Part shown: positions 38,845-46,474 of the stretch, piece after piece
How the letters are laid out: each line of letters opens with the position of its first letter
How positions within the stretch are numbered: the first letter of the stretch is position 1
NCBI GenBank assembly: GCA_035637595.1
Contig: DASPWW010000101.1
Location: forward strand, 1-64,000
Length of the DNA stretch: 64,000 bases
DNA from: DASPWW01 sp035637595
Lineage (GTDB): Bacteria; Actinomycetota; Thermoleophilia; Solirubrobacterales; 70-9
Reading direction: 5' to 3'
Notes under the pieces: generated by a model
What the model was told of the DNA's origin: nothing
The model's input: only the letters and a program-made list of their open reading frames with translations
Database searches by the model: none
Translations under genes and position numbers: made by a program

Positions 38845-40264
38845 GGCCGGCGGGGACGCCGCAAGCGTCGGCGACCTCGCCCTGGTCCTGCACTCGCACA
38901 TGCCCTACGTCGAGGGGTTCGGCACCTACCCGTTCGGCGAGGAGTGGCTGTTCGACGCCGTCGCACGCTCCCACCTCGCGGTGCTCGACGCGGCCCGCGA
39001 CGTCAACCTGACCGTCACCCCCGTGCTCGCCGACCAGCTCGAGGCCCCCGGTGTGGTCGCGCGCATGCGCTCCTGGCTCGAGGAGTACCGCCTCGGCGCC
39101 GCGGAGCGCGACGCGGCCGCCGCCCCGCCCGAGCTGCGGCCCGCCGCCGAGGCCGAGTCGGCGCGCTACCGGCGTGCGCTCGAGAGCCTCGATGAGCTCG
39201 GCGACCGCCCCCTGGAGGCGTTCCGCATCGCGCAGGACGAGGGCCGCGTCTCGCTGCTGGCGTCGGCGGCGACCCACGCCGTGCTGCCGCTGGTCGCCAC
39301 GGATCCTGGGCGGCGGCTCCAGATCGACGCGGGGCTGCGCTCGCACCGCCGCCGCTTCGGCCGCGCGCGGCAGTTCTGGCTGCCCGAGTGCGCCTACCGT
39401 CCCGGGCTCGACCGCCTGCTCGCCGCCGCCGGCATCGAGCGCTTCTGCGTCGACCAGAGCGCCCGCGAGGAGACGCTCGCCGCGCTGGCGCCGGTGCGCT
39501 CTCCCGCCGGCCCCGTCGCTTTCACGATCGACTGGGAGGCGGTCTCGCTCGTCTGGTCGCAGGACGGATATCCGGCCGACCCGGCGTACCTCGAGTATCA
39601 CCGCCAATCCCCGAACGGGATCCGGCTGTGGGGGATCGGGGGCCAGCCCTACGACCCCGGCGCGGCCCGCCAGCGCGCCGCGGCCCACGCCGCCGAGTTC
39701 GCCGACGCCGTCGCGGCGCGGCTCGACGCGTTCCGGACCGAGCGGGGCCGGCCCGGGCTCGTCACGTTCGCGATCGACACGGAGCTGCTGGGGGCATGGT
39801 GGAGCGAGGGCCCCGACTGGCTGCGGGCGCTCACCGAGGCCGCGCCGGCGCGCGGCGTGCGACTGGTGACGCTGGAGCAGGCCCAGGCCCGTCACCAGCC
39901 CGAGGAGCGGCCGCTGCACGAGTCGAGCTGGGGGGAGTCCAAGGACCTCTCCACCTGGGACGCGCCGGCGGTCGCGGACCTGGCGTGGGCGGCGCGGCGG
40001 CTCGAGCTGCGGCTGCTGCGCGAGCTGGGGGCCGGGCGCCTGGGCGACGCCGCCGCCTACCGCGCTGCTCGCGAGCTGCTCTGCGTGCAGGCCAGCGACT
40101 GGGCGTTCCTGGACTCCAGGCGCCAGGCCGGCGACTACCCGTTCAAGCGCGCCGTCGGGCACGCCGAGGCCATGCTGGAGGCCATAGACTCCCGCCAGGT
40201 CCCGGACCCGCGCATGCGCAGCCTCGCTCCCGATCTCAGCCTCGCACCGCTCCTCGAGCCGTAG
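38837..40264 (+). CDS. GH57 family 1,4-alpha-glucan branching enzyme-like protein
   Basis: 475-residue GH57 (DUF1957-type) glycoside hydrolase that forms alpha-1,6 branches in alpha-glucans. The start LALVLHSHMPYVEGFGTYPFGEEWLFDAV contains the family HSHxPY motif; the catalytic-glutamate region is QFWLPECAYRPGLDRLL (Glu near 186); the second acid is in FAIDTELLGAWW. The C-terminal helical domain (W-rich, DLAWAARRLELRLL) is present. ATG 38837 overlaps the preceding stop. It corresponds to Rv3031. Confidence 0.92.
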   Translation: MREAGGDAASVGDLALVLHSHMPYVEGFGTYPFGEEWLFDAVARSHLAVLDAARDVNLTVTPVLADQLEAPGVVARMRSWLEEYRLGAAERDAAAAPPELRPAAEAESARYRRALESLDELGDRPLEAFRIAQDEGRVSLLASAATHAVLPLVATDPGRRLQIDAGLRSHRRRFGRARQFWLPECAYRPGLDRLLAAAGIERFCVDQSAREETLAALAPVRSPAGPVAFTIDWEAVSLVWSQDGYPADPAYLEYHRQSPNGIRLWGIGGQPYDPGAARQRAAAHAAEFADAVAARLDAFRTERGRPGLVTFAIDTELLGAWWSEGPDWLRALTEAAPARGVRLVTLEQAQARHQPEERPLHESSWGESKDLSTWDAPAVADLAWAARRLELRLLRELGAGRLGDAAAYRAARELLCVQASDWAFLDSRRQAGDYPFKRAVGHAEAMLEAIDSRQVPDPRMRSLAPDLSLAPLLEP

Positions 40265-40283
40265 CGCACCGCACGCCGCACGC

Positions 40284-41474
40284 ATGACCCGCGTCCTCAT
40301 CCTCTCCTGGGAGTACCCGCCGCTGATCGAGGGCGGGCTGGCACGCCACGTGCGAAAGCTCTCCGAGAGCCTCGCCGAGCTCGGCACCGAGGTTCACGTC
40401 CTGACGCGCGGCGGCGAGGAGTCGCCCGCCGAGGAGATGACAGCAGGGGTCTCGATCCACCGCGTTCGCGAGCCGCGGCGGCCACGCGACCTCGGCGAGT
40501 TCGTCGCCTGGGTCGAGCGCATGAACTCCGACATGCTGGCCGCGGGAGTCGAGCTCGGGGACCGTCTCGACTTCGACCTCGTCCACGGCCACGACTGGCT
40601 GGTCGCCAACGCCTGCGATCACCTGGCGCGACGCTTCGGGGCTCCCCTGGTCACGACCATCCACGCGACCGAGCACGGCCGCCACCAGGGCTGGGTCGAC
40701 AAGCACCCGCAGTCCTACATCCACGGCGTGGAGCGCTGGATCACGAATCGCTCCGACCGCGTGATCGCGTGCTCGTACTACATGCGCGAGCAGATCGCCG
40801 ACATCTTCGGCGTCCGCGACGAGCGCGTCTCCGTGATCCCCAACGGGATCGACCCCGAGGACCTCCAGCCCTCCGACGCGGCCGAGCTCGAGCGCCTGCG
40901 CGCCGAGTTCGCCGCGCCCGACGAGAAGCTCGTGCTGCTGATCGGACGTCTGGTCTACGAGAAGGGCTTTCAGATCGCCCTCGAGGCGATGCCGCGACTC
41001 GTCGAGCGGCTGCCCGGAACGCGCTTCCTGGTCGCCGGCTCGGGCACCCACGAGGCCGAGCTGCGCCGCCAGGCCGCCGAGGGCGGCCTGCTCGACCACG
41101 GCACGTTCCTGGGCTGGATCGGCGACGACGTCCTGCACTCGCTCTACCCGATCGCCGACCTCTGCGTGGTGCCCTCGATCTACGAGCCGTTCGGGCTCGT
41201 CGCGCTGGAGGCGATGGCCTCGGGCTGTCCGTGCATCGTCGCCGACACCGGCGGCCTGCGCGAGGTGGTCCCCCACGACGAGGTCGGGCTGCGCTTCCGC
41301 TCCCGCGACCCCGACTCGCTCGCCGCCGTCGCCGAGCGCGTGCTCGCCGACGACGAGCTGGGGCGGCGCCTCGTCGCCGAGGCCTACGAGCACGTGCGCC
41401 GCTTCGACTGGGTCGACGTCGCGGAGCGGACGGGGGCCGTGTACGAGGAGCTGGTCGGCGCACCCGTGCGCTAG
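40284..41474 (+). CDS. GT4 family alpha-1,4-glucosyltransferase-like protein
   Basis: 396-residue retaining glycosyltransferase with the GT-B fold. N-terminal VLILSWEYPPLIEGGLARHV and C-terminal nucleotide-sugar site VPSIYEPFGLVALEAMASG with the EX7E glutamates are clear; IGRLVYEKGFQIALEAM lies in between. It matches the Rv3032-type enzyme that elongates the alpha-1,4-glucan of methylglucose lipopolysaccharide. It starts 19 bases after the GH57 stop. Its 3' end occurs a second time, diverged, at 42812-42868. Confidence 0.92.
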   Translation: MTRVLILSWEYPPLIEGGLARHVRKLSESLAELGTEVHVLTRGGEESPAEEMTAGVSIHRVREPRRPRDLGEFVAWVERMNSDMLAAGVELGDRLDFDLVHGHDWLVANACDHLARRFGAPLVTTIHATEHGRHQGWVDKHPQSYIHGVERWITNRSDRVIACSYYMREQIADIFGVRDERVSVIPNGIDPEDLQPSDAAELERLRAEFAAPDEKLVLLIGRLVYEKGFQIALEAMPRLVERLPGTRFLVAGSGTHEAELRRQAAEGGLLDHGTFLGWIGDDVLHSLYPIADLCVVPSIYEPFGLVALEAMASGCPCIVADTGGLREVVPHDEVGLRFRSRDPDSLAAVAERVLADDELGRRLVAEAYEHVRRFDWVDVAERTGAVYEELVGAPVR

Positions 41475-41829
41475 TTCGCCGAGGACGGGCGCCCGCACCT
41501 AGAGGGTTCGACTGCGGCGCTGGTGATGCGAGAAGCTACAAGCCGAGGGGTACCGGCCTTGGGGGGGCTTTTGGACAATCCCATGCAGGCGTCGACATTC
41601 GATCGCCGCCGTGACGAGGAGCTTCGGGTGCGCCTTCTCAACCTGGCGCCGGATCTCGTCGCGAGCGTGGAACACCCGCCGAGTTCAGCAACTACCTCGA
41701 TGAAGTCAACGCGGCAATCCCCTAAAGGCTGCCCCGATGCCGTCTCAGGAGACGCGCCCAGTTGGTCCGGGCGGTCAGGGGACGATCCAACTGGTGTGAC
41801 GCATCCACCGGTGGTACGTAGTAGTAGCG
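41475..41829. other. Intergenic, lower-GC stretch with no clear gene
   Basis: Open frames here are short and show no family. One frame ends in GTPAEFSNYLDEVNAAIP followed by TAA at about 41724, which could be the tail of a lost gene. The base composition is less GC-rich than neighbouring coding DNA. No inverted repeat or transposase was found. Confidence 0.45.
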
Positions 41830-42633
41830 GTGTCGGTTCGAGCAGATAAGCCGGTGGCGGCGCTCGCGGTGGTCCTGGCGACGCTTTTAGCCGCATCGGG
41901 CTGTGGTGGCGGCTCCGGGGAAGGGAGTTCTGATCCAGTCGACGTTGTCAGCCACGCTGGCGAGCAGACGGCTTCAATGCCCACTCTACGGCTCATTCTT
42001 TCTGCCTCAAGCGGACAGGGCAGCTACGAAGCTCGCGGGCTGATTGAGCCCCACAACGGCCGCTTTCGCGTCCAGCTTGATGAGTTCTCCGCGCCCACGT
42101 CGTACGCACCTCACGCAGTGGTCGGGCTCGAGGGCGAAGGATTCGAGACCACCTTCGAGGAGAGGGTGGGAGAACCATTTGGAGATAAAGGCCAGGTGTG
42201 CTGGCTTAACCTGCATGCTCCAGCGGGTAGCGCGCTTGGCACGGTCAGTGTCGAAGAGGGCGTCCGGGTAACGGGGGCCGTGCTCGAGAGCCTCGCAGAT
42301 GAGGTCGATTCTGCGGTGCTGGCCGACGGCGACGCTTACAACGTCACTCTAAGTTCTTCCGCGGCTCAGCCCCACAACGCCTTTCACGGCGGGGAGGAGC
42401 GCGTTTGGGGTGACCGCGAACTACTGGGACAGCTCGACGGGCCGATTGAAATCACGCTCTCACCGGAAGGAACCGTTAACTCGATTGGGCTGGAGCTTGC
42501 CGACTACCAGCCGTATGGCGGTTTCGGTCGTCCTGAGTCAGACCTAATCCCCCATGTGACTGTCGAAGCGACTCTCGCCCCAACCGATGAGAGGCTACGG
42601 ATCGATCGCCCCAACTGCCAGGCGATGGAGTAG
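41830..42633 (+). CDS. Predicted lipoprotein, possibly LolA/LppX-like, in a lower-GC patch
   Basis: 267-residue exported lipoprotein. The signal peptide ends in the lipobox AASGC near residue 25. The mature part has alternating beta-strand patterns (SYEARGLIEPHNGRFRVQLD) that recall LolA/LppX-type lipoproteins that carry lipids, but the match is weak. GTG 41830 is the start. Codon use includes more A/T-ending codons than neighbours, and the gene lies between the GT4 gene and a duplicate of its 3' end, so recent acquisition is plausible. Being next to a lipopolysaccharide pathway, a lipid-binding role would make sense. Confidence 0.65.
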   Translation: MSVRADKPVAALAVVLATLLAASGCGGGSGEGSSDPVDVVSHAGEQTASMPTLRLILSASSGQGSYEARGLIEPHNGRFRVQLDEFSAPTSYAPHAVVGLEGEGFETTFEERVGEPFGDKGQVCWLNLHAPAGSALGTVSVEEGVRVTGAVLESLADEVDSAVLADGDAYNVTLSSSAAQPHNAFHGGEERVWGDRELLGQLDGPIEITLSPEGTVNSIGLELADYQPYGGFGRPESDLIPHVTVEATLAPTDERLRIDRPNCQAME

Positions 42634-42759
42634 GAACTCCGCGAAGCATATAGAGCCCGGCCCAACGCCCCGCGCCGTCTGAGCCAGCCCGGGTTCCACG
42701 GAGACCGTTTTCGTTGGATTCCAAGGTCTCATCAATCAGCGTAGTTGGTTGAGGTGGGT

Positions 42760-42805
42760 CGCCGACTCGCGAGTGAGCCCGGAGGGCGAGCGAAGCGAGT
42801 CGGCG
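42760..42805. repeat. Hairpin with 11-bp arms before the GT4 remnant
   Basis: CGCCGACTCGC (42760-42770) and GCGAGTCGGCG (42795-42805) are perfect inverted repeats around a 24-base loop. It sits directly at the right border of the lower-GC patch, 6 bases before the GT4 3'-end remnant. Confidence 0.6.
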
Positions 42806-42811
42806 GCGACT

Positions 42812-42868
42812 CTGACGGAGCGCACCGGCGCCGTGTACGAGGAGCTCGCCGGCCAGCGCGTGACCTAG
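42812..42868 (+). pseudogene. Remnant of the 3' end of a GT4 glycosyltransferase gene
   Basis: Eighteen codons plus stop read LTERTGAVYEELAGQRVT, against VAERTGAVYEELVGAPVR at the end of the GT4 gene; 12 of 18 residues are identical and 17 bases (41436-41452 and 42830-42846) are unchanged. No upstream part of a glycosyltransferase is present. It is either the displaced original end of the GT4 gene or a leftover of a tandem copy. Confidence 0.6.
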
Positions 42869-42900
42869 ACGAGCGCCTCGCGGACGTCGACCGCTTGAAA

Positions 42901-42906
42901 TAGGCT
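42901..42906 (+). promoter_or_regulatory. -10-like hexamer TAGGCT upstream of the cyd unit
   Basis: TAGGCT fits TANNNT and lies 26 bases before TTG 42933, with an AAGGCGGA ribosome site in between (42914-42921). It is the only promoter-like element directly before the small membrane gene and cydAB. Confidence 0.45.
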
Positions 42907-42932
42907 GCGCCACAAGGCGGAACCGCGGCTCT

Positions 42933-43073
42933 TTGGAAGCGCTGATCGACACCCGCGAGGAGTACGACGATCTGCTCGCGCTGTACCTACCGATCGGCGT
43001 CGCGGTCGCGGCGATCATCTTCGGGCTCGTCTTCTTCGAGATCGACGTCACGGCGGTCCTGGGGACCGGTTGA
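42933..43073 (+). CDS. 46-residue single-pass membrane protein coupled to cydA
   Basis: Small protein with a charged N-terminus (LEALIDTREEYDDLLAL) and one transmembrane helix (YLPIGVAVAAIIFGLVFFEI). The N-terminal pattern recalls the first helix of cytochrome c oxidase subunit II. It starts at TTG 42933 with AAGGCGGA 11 bases upstream, and its TGA overlaps the cydA ATG as TGATG, so it is translated together with cydA. By position it could be an accessory subunit of the bd oxidase, like CydX, but it precedes rather than follows cydAB and shows no clear sequence likeness to CydX. Too short to be found by normal gene length cut-offs. Confidence 0.65.
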   Translation: MEALIDTREEYDDLLALYLPIGVAVAAIIFGLVFFEIDVTAVLGTG

Positions 43074-44473
43074 TGCCGGATTTCACGTTTCCGCTGGCCG
43101 ACGCCGGGTCAAACCTGCTGGCGGCCCGCTACCAGATGGGGTTCACGCTCGGCTTCCACATCGTCCTCGCCAGCTTCGGCGTCGCCTTCCCGGCTGTGAT
43201 GCTGATCGCCGAGTACCGGGGGCGCCGCAGCGGCGACGAGGACGCGCTGCGCCTCGCCCGGCGCTGGTCGAAGGCGGTAGCGGTCCTCTTCGCCGTGGGC
43301 GCCGTCAGCGGCACGGTCCTCTCCTTCGAGTTCGGGCTGCTGTGGCCGGGAATGATGAATCGTTTCGGCGATGCCTTTGGAATCGCGTTCGCGATCGAGG
43401 GCATCTTCTTCTTCCTCGAGGCGATCTTCATCGCCATCTACATCTACGGCTGGAAGCGCCTGCCCGGCTGGGCGCACTTCTGGAGCGGCGTGCCGATCGC
43501 GATCTCCGGGATCGGCGGCGCGCTCTCGGTGATCGCGGCGAACGCGTGGATGAACACCCCGGATGGGTTCAGCGTCGGTGCCGACGGGCGCGTCGCGGAC
43601 GTCCGTCCCCTCGACGTCATCTTCAACACCTCGACCTTCCACGAATTCGTCCACATGTGGGTCGCCGCATACCTCGTCACCGGGTTCCTGGTGGCATCGG
43701 TCTACGCGGTCGCGATGCTGCGCGGCCGGCGTGACCGCTACCACCGCCTCGGCTTCCTGATCCCGTTCACGGTCGCCGCTATCGCCGCGCCGGTCCAGAT
43801 CGTCGTTGGCGACTTCGCGGCGCGCGATGTGTTCGAGGACCAGCCGGCCAAGTTCGCAGCGATGGAATGCGTGTACGAGAGCGGCGACGACCAGGCCGAG
43901 CACCTCGGCGGGATCTGCACCGACGGCGAGGTCAAGGGCAGCATCTCGATCCCGGGCGGCGACTCGCTGCTCGCCGGCTTCAGCACCGGCACCGACGTCA
44001 CCGGCCTCGACAGCATTGCCGCCGACGATCAGCCCCCGACGCCGACAACCATCCACCTCGCGTTCGACGCCATGGTGGGGCTCGGATTCGCGATGCTCGC
44101 GCTCGCCGGGTGGTTCGCGGTCGCGTGGCGTCGCAAGCGCGATTTGCCGGCGACGCCGTGGTTCCTGCGCGCCTCCGCGGCCGCGGGCGCCGCCGCCGTC
44201 CTTGCACTCGAGTGCGGATGGATGGTCACCGAGATCGGCCGCCAGCCCTGGATCGTCCACGGGTTCATGCGGGTCGAGGACGCAGTCACCCCCGCGCAGG
44301 GGATCTGGTGGGTGTTCGCGTTCACCCTCCTTATCTACGTCGGCCTCGGCCTCATGGCCGGCGTGGTCCTGCGGGGGATGGCGAGGCGGTGGCGGGAGGC
44401 CGAGGTCGCCGAGCCCGAGCTCGAGGCGCCCTACAGCCCGCCACCGACCCGCGCGCCGGAGGCCGCGCCATGA
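43073..44473 (+). CDS. cydA: CydA, cytochrome bd ubiquinol/menaquinol oxidase subunit I
   Basis: 466-residue haem- and quinol-binding subunit with nine hydrophobic helices. Haem ligands are visible in ARYQMGFTLGFHIVLASFG (His near 29) and in the FHEFVHMWVAAYLV region (His near 195), with the methionine ligand further on. The conserved GRQPW motif occurs in EIGRQPWIVHG. The Q-loop is of the short type. It reduces oxygen to water at high affinity and moves protons. ATG 43073 is fixed by the TGATG overlap with the small gene. Confidence 0.95.
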   Translation: MPDFTFPLADAGSNLLAARYQMGFTLGFHIVLASFGVAFPAVMLIAEYRGRRSGDEDALRLARRWSKAVAVLFAVGAVSGTVLSFEFGLLWPGMMNRFGDAFGIAFAIEGIFFFLEAIFIAIYIYGWKRLPGWAHFWSGVPIAISGIGGALSVIAANAWMNTPDGFSVGADGRVADVRPLDVIFNTSTFHEFVHMWVAAYLVTGFLVASVYAVAMLRGRRDRYHRLGFLIPFTVAAIAAPVQIVVGDFAARDVFEDQPAKFAAMECVYESGDDQAEHLGGICTDGEVKGSISIPGGDSLLAGFSTGTDVTGLDSIAADDQPPTPTTIHLAFDAMVGLGFAMLALAGWFAVAWRRKRDLPATPWFLRASAAAGAAAVLALECGWMVTEIGRQPWIVHGFMRVEDAVTPAQGIWWVFAFTLLIYVGLGLMAGVVLRGMARRWREAEVAEPELEAPYSPPPTRAPEAAP

Positions 44474-45462
44474 GCAAGGCCGACGCCGTCGCCGCGATCC
44501 TGTGGATCGGGGTCACCCTGTACGCGGTCTTCGGCGGCGCCGATTTCGGCGCCGGAATGTGGGACCTGCTCGCCGGCCGCGGCGAGCGTGGCGAGCGGGC
44601 GCGGGCGCTGATCGACCGCTCGATCGCGCCGGTCTGGGAGGCGAACCACGTCTGGCTGATCTTCGTGCTCGTGGTGCTGTGGACCGCCTTCCCGCCCGCC
44701 TTCTCGGCGGTGATGACGACGCTCTACATCCCGCTCGCGCTGGCCGCGCTGGGAATCGTGCTGCGCGGATCGGGCTTTGCCTTCCGGCACGCGCTGCCAG
44801 GGCCGGTGCGGGGGCCGGCGACCCGGGTATTCGGCGTCTCCTCGCTGCTCACCCCATTCTTCATGGGCACCGTGGTCGGGGCGATCGCCTCGGGAGAGGT
44901 TCCAGCCGATGGAGGCGGCGATCCCACGTCGAGCTGGACCGGCGTGTTCCCGCTTGTGACCGGCGCCCTCTTCGTTGCCACCTCGGCCTATCTTGCGGCC
45001 GTCTTCCTGGTGCGGGACGCCGGCGCCGCCGGTGATCGGGACCTGCAGCGCTACTTCGCGCGCCGGACGCTGGCGGCAGCAGTCGTCGCCGGCGCCGCGG
45101 CGCTCGGTGGGATCTTCGCCCTTCACAGCGACGCGCGCTTCGTCTATGACGGTCTGACCAGCGACGGGGTGCCGCTCGTGATCCTCTCGGGCATCTGTGG
45201 GCTGGGTGCCCTGGCGCTGCTCGCTAGGGGCATCACGCGAGGACTCCGGCCGCTGGCCGTGGGGGCCGTGGTCGCCGTGATCTGGGGCTTCTTCGTCGCC
45301 CAGTACCCGTACATGGTTCCCGAGTCACTCACGATCGAGGACGCCGCGGGCGCTTCCGCGACGCTGACCGAGGTGATCGTCGTCTTCCTGGTCGCGGGGG
45401 TGGTCTGCCTGCCCTCGCTCGGCTTGCTCTACGTCCTCTCTCAACGCAGGGCGCTCGAATAG
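44470..45462 (+). CDS. cydB: CydB, cytochrome bd oxidase subunit II
   Basis: 330-residue polytopic membrane subunit. The start LWIGVTLYAVFGGADFGAGMWDLLAG and the WEANHVWLIFVLVVLWTAFP motif are diagnostic. It overlaps cydA by four bases (ATGA), showing coupling. No cydDC transporter genes follow, so haem and thiol maturation genes must be elsewhere. Confidence 0.95.
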   Translation: MSKADAVAAILWIGVTLYAVFGGADFGAGMWDLLAGRGERGERARALIDRSIAPVWEANHVWLIFVLVVLWTAFPPAFSAVMTTLYIPLALAALGIVLRGSGFAFRHALPGPVRGPATRVFGVSSLLTPFFMGTVVGAIASGEVPADGGGDPTSSWTGVFPLVTGALFVATSAYLAAVFLVRDAGAAGDRDLQRYFARRTLAAAVVAGAAALGGIFALHSDARFVYDGLTSDGVPLVILSGICGLGALALLARGITRGLRPLAVGAVVAVIWGFFVAQYPYMVPESLTIEDAAGASATLTEVIVVFLVAGVVCLPSLGLLYVLSQRRALE

Positions 45463-45633
45463 GGGCCTAGTCGGTAACCCCGGCTCGAGGCGGGAGGTGT
45501 CGACCTAGAGGCGCGGCTCTGCCCGAAACGTCGCCTCGCTCGCCCGGTGCTACCCTCGAACGAGGGCCGCGCTCGCTTGATCTCCGCAACTCTGCTTTCG
45601 GGCGCCCAGCGACAGAGGAGCGAGGAGACCGCG

Positions 45634-46071
45634 ATGGCCGCTTCCGATACTGCCGTCACCCCGGCGGAAGGCCAGGCAAGGGGCGAGACCCTGGCGTCGA
45701 TCTCGACCGGCCTCGTCCAGCTGCACAGCCGCTACTACGGCAAGGGTCCCACGAAGGCCAAGACCTTCCTCTTCGACGACACGGTCGTCTGCCTGCTGCG
45801 AGGCGGGTTCACGACCGTGGAGAGGACGCTGATCGAGCAGGGCAACGCCGAGGCGGTCCACTCGATCCGGCGCAGCTTCCAGGACGCGATGGAGGGGCCG
45901 TTCACGAGCCTCGTCGAAGCGGCGACCGGGCGCAAGGTGATCGCCTACATGAGCCAGGTCCACGAGGCTGCCGAGATCGCCGCGGAGCTGTTCGTGCTCG
46001 AGCCGAGCGAGCAGGCAGTCGTCCAGGCCGGTGAGCAGGAGCTCCATGGCGGCGAGGAGCTCGCTACCTAG
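45634..46071 (+). CDS. DUF2294 domain protein
   Basis: 145-residue cytosolic protein of the DUF2294 (Na-translocating-decarboxylase-neighbour) family. The signature is GLVQLHSRYYGKGPTKAKTFL, then DDTVVCLLRGGFTTVERTLIEQG and VHSIRRSFQDAME. Function is unknown. GAGGAGA lies 6 bases before ATG 45634. It is followed by a strong hairpin at 46108-46157. Confidence 0.88.
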   Translation: MAASDTAVTPAEGQARGETLASISTGLVQLHSRYYGKGPTKAKTFLFDDTVVCLLRGGFTTVERTLIEQGNAEAVHSIRRSFQDAMEGPFTSLVEAATGRKVIAYMSQVHEAAEIAAELFVLEPSEQAVVQAGEQELHGGEELAT

Positions 46072-46107
46072 TCACGCAGCTGCGGCCCCGCGCGACGACT
46101 CCCCCGG

Positions 46108-46157
46108 GCCTGAGGAGCGGGGAGGCGGGGGAACCGCCTCCCTCGCTCGCATCAGGC
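46108..46157 (+). terminator. Nested GC hairpin after the DUF2294 gene
   Basis: The inner stem pairs GGGAGGCGG (46120-46128) with CCGCCTCCC (46134-46142); an outer stem pairs GCCTGA (46108-46113) with TCAGGC (46152-46157). Only a short CTCTT follows, so termination may need a factor. Confidence 0.6.
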
Positions 46158-46474
46158 CTCTTGCATATAGCCCCTTGGGTGACCGCTGTCGGCAAAGGCC
46201 TGTGATCCGAAGCATCGCGACCACCCTGTGCCCCGAACCCTCGAGATGAGGGTCAAGGTACCGGTCGTAAAGCGCCGAAAAAGCCGGTCAGGCTGGATCG
46301 GATCTTTGCGATTGACTAGGGGAAGAACCCCCCGTCCCCTGTACCTGCATGTTCAAGTACTGCTCCGCCGGGCGGCCGTCAAGGGGGCGCCGCGCCCGGC
46401 ATCGGGATTAGTGCGCACTTTGGGCAAAGGACACCGGGTTTCCGGGTGAGCTTGATCCGGTACTGATCCACCGC
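46158..46474. other. Lower-GC intergenic region with several short hairpins, no gene recognised
   Basis: About 320 bases without a convincing coding frame. Local pairings include ACCCTC/GAGGGT near 46235-46252, ACCGG/CCGGT near 46259-46287 and AGGGG/CCCCT near 46317-46340. The composition is more A/T-rich than the flanks. A structured RNA upstream of the ligase gene is possible, but no known riboswitch class fits. Confidence 0.35.

Noticed and set aside
41523..41849. 108-residue plus-strand open frame after the GT4 gene
   Set aside because: Composition and codon use look non-coding, no family pattern, and it overlaps the start of the lipoprotein gene.
46072..46260. Resemblance to cyclic di-AMP (ydaO-type) riboswitch pieces such as GAGCGGGG, GGGTGA and CCCGAACCC
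   Set aside because: The order and spacing of conserved blocks do not fit, and the GAGCGGGG part is explained by the hairpin after the DUF2294 gene.
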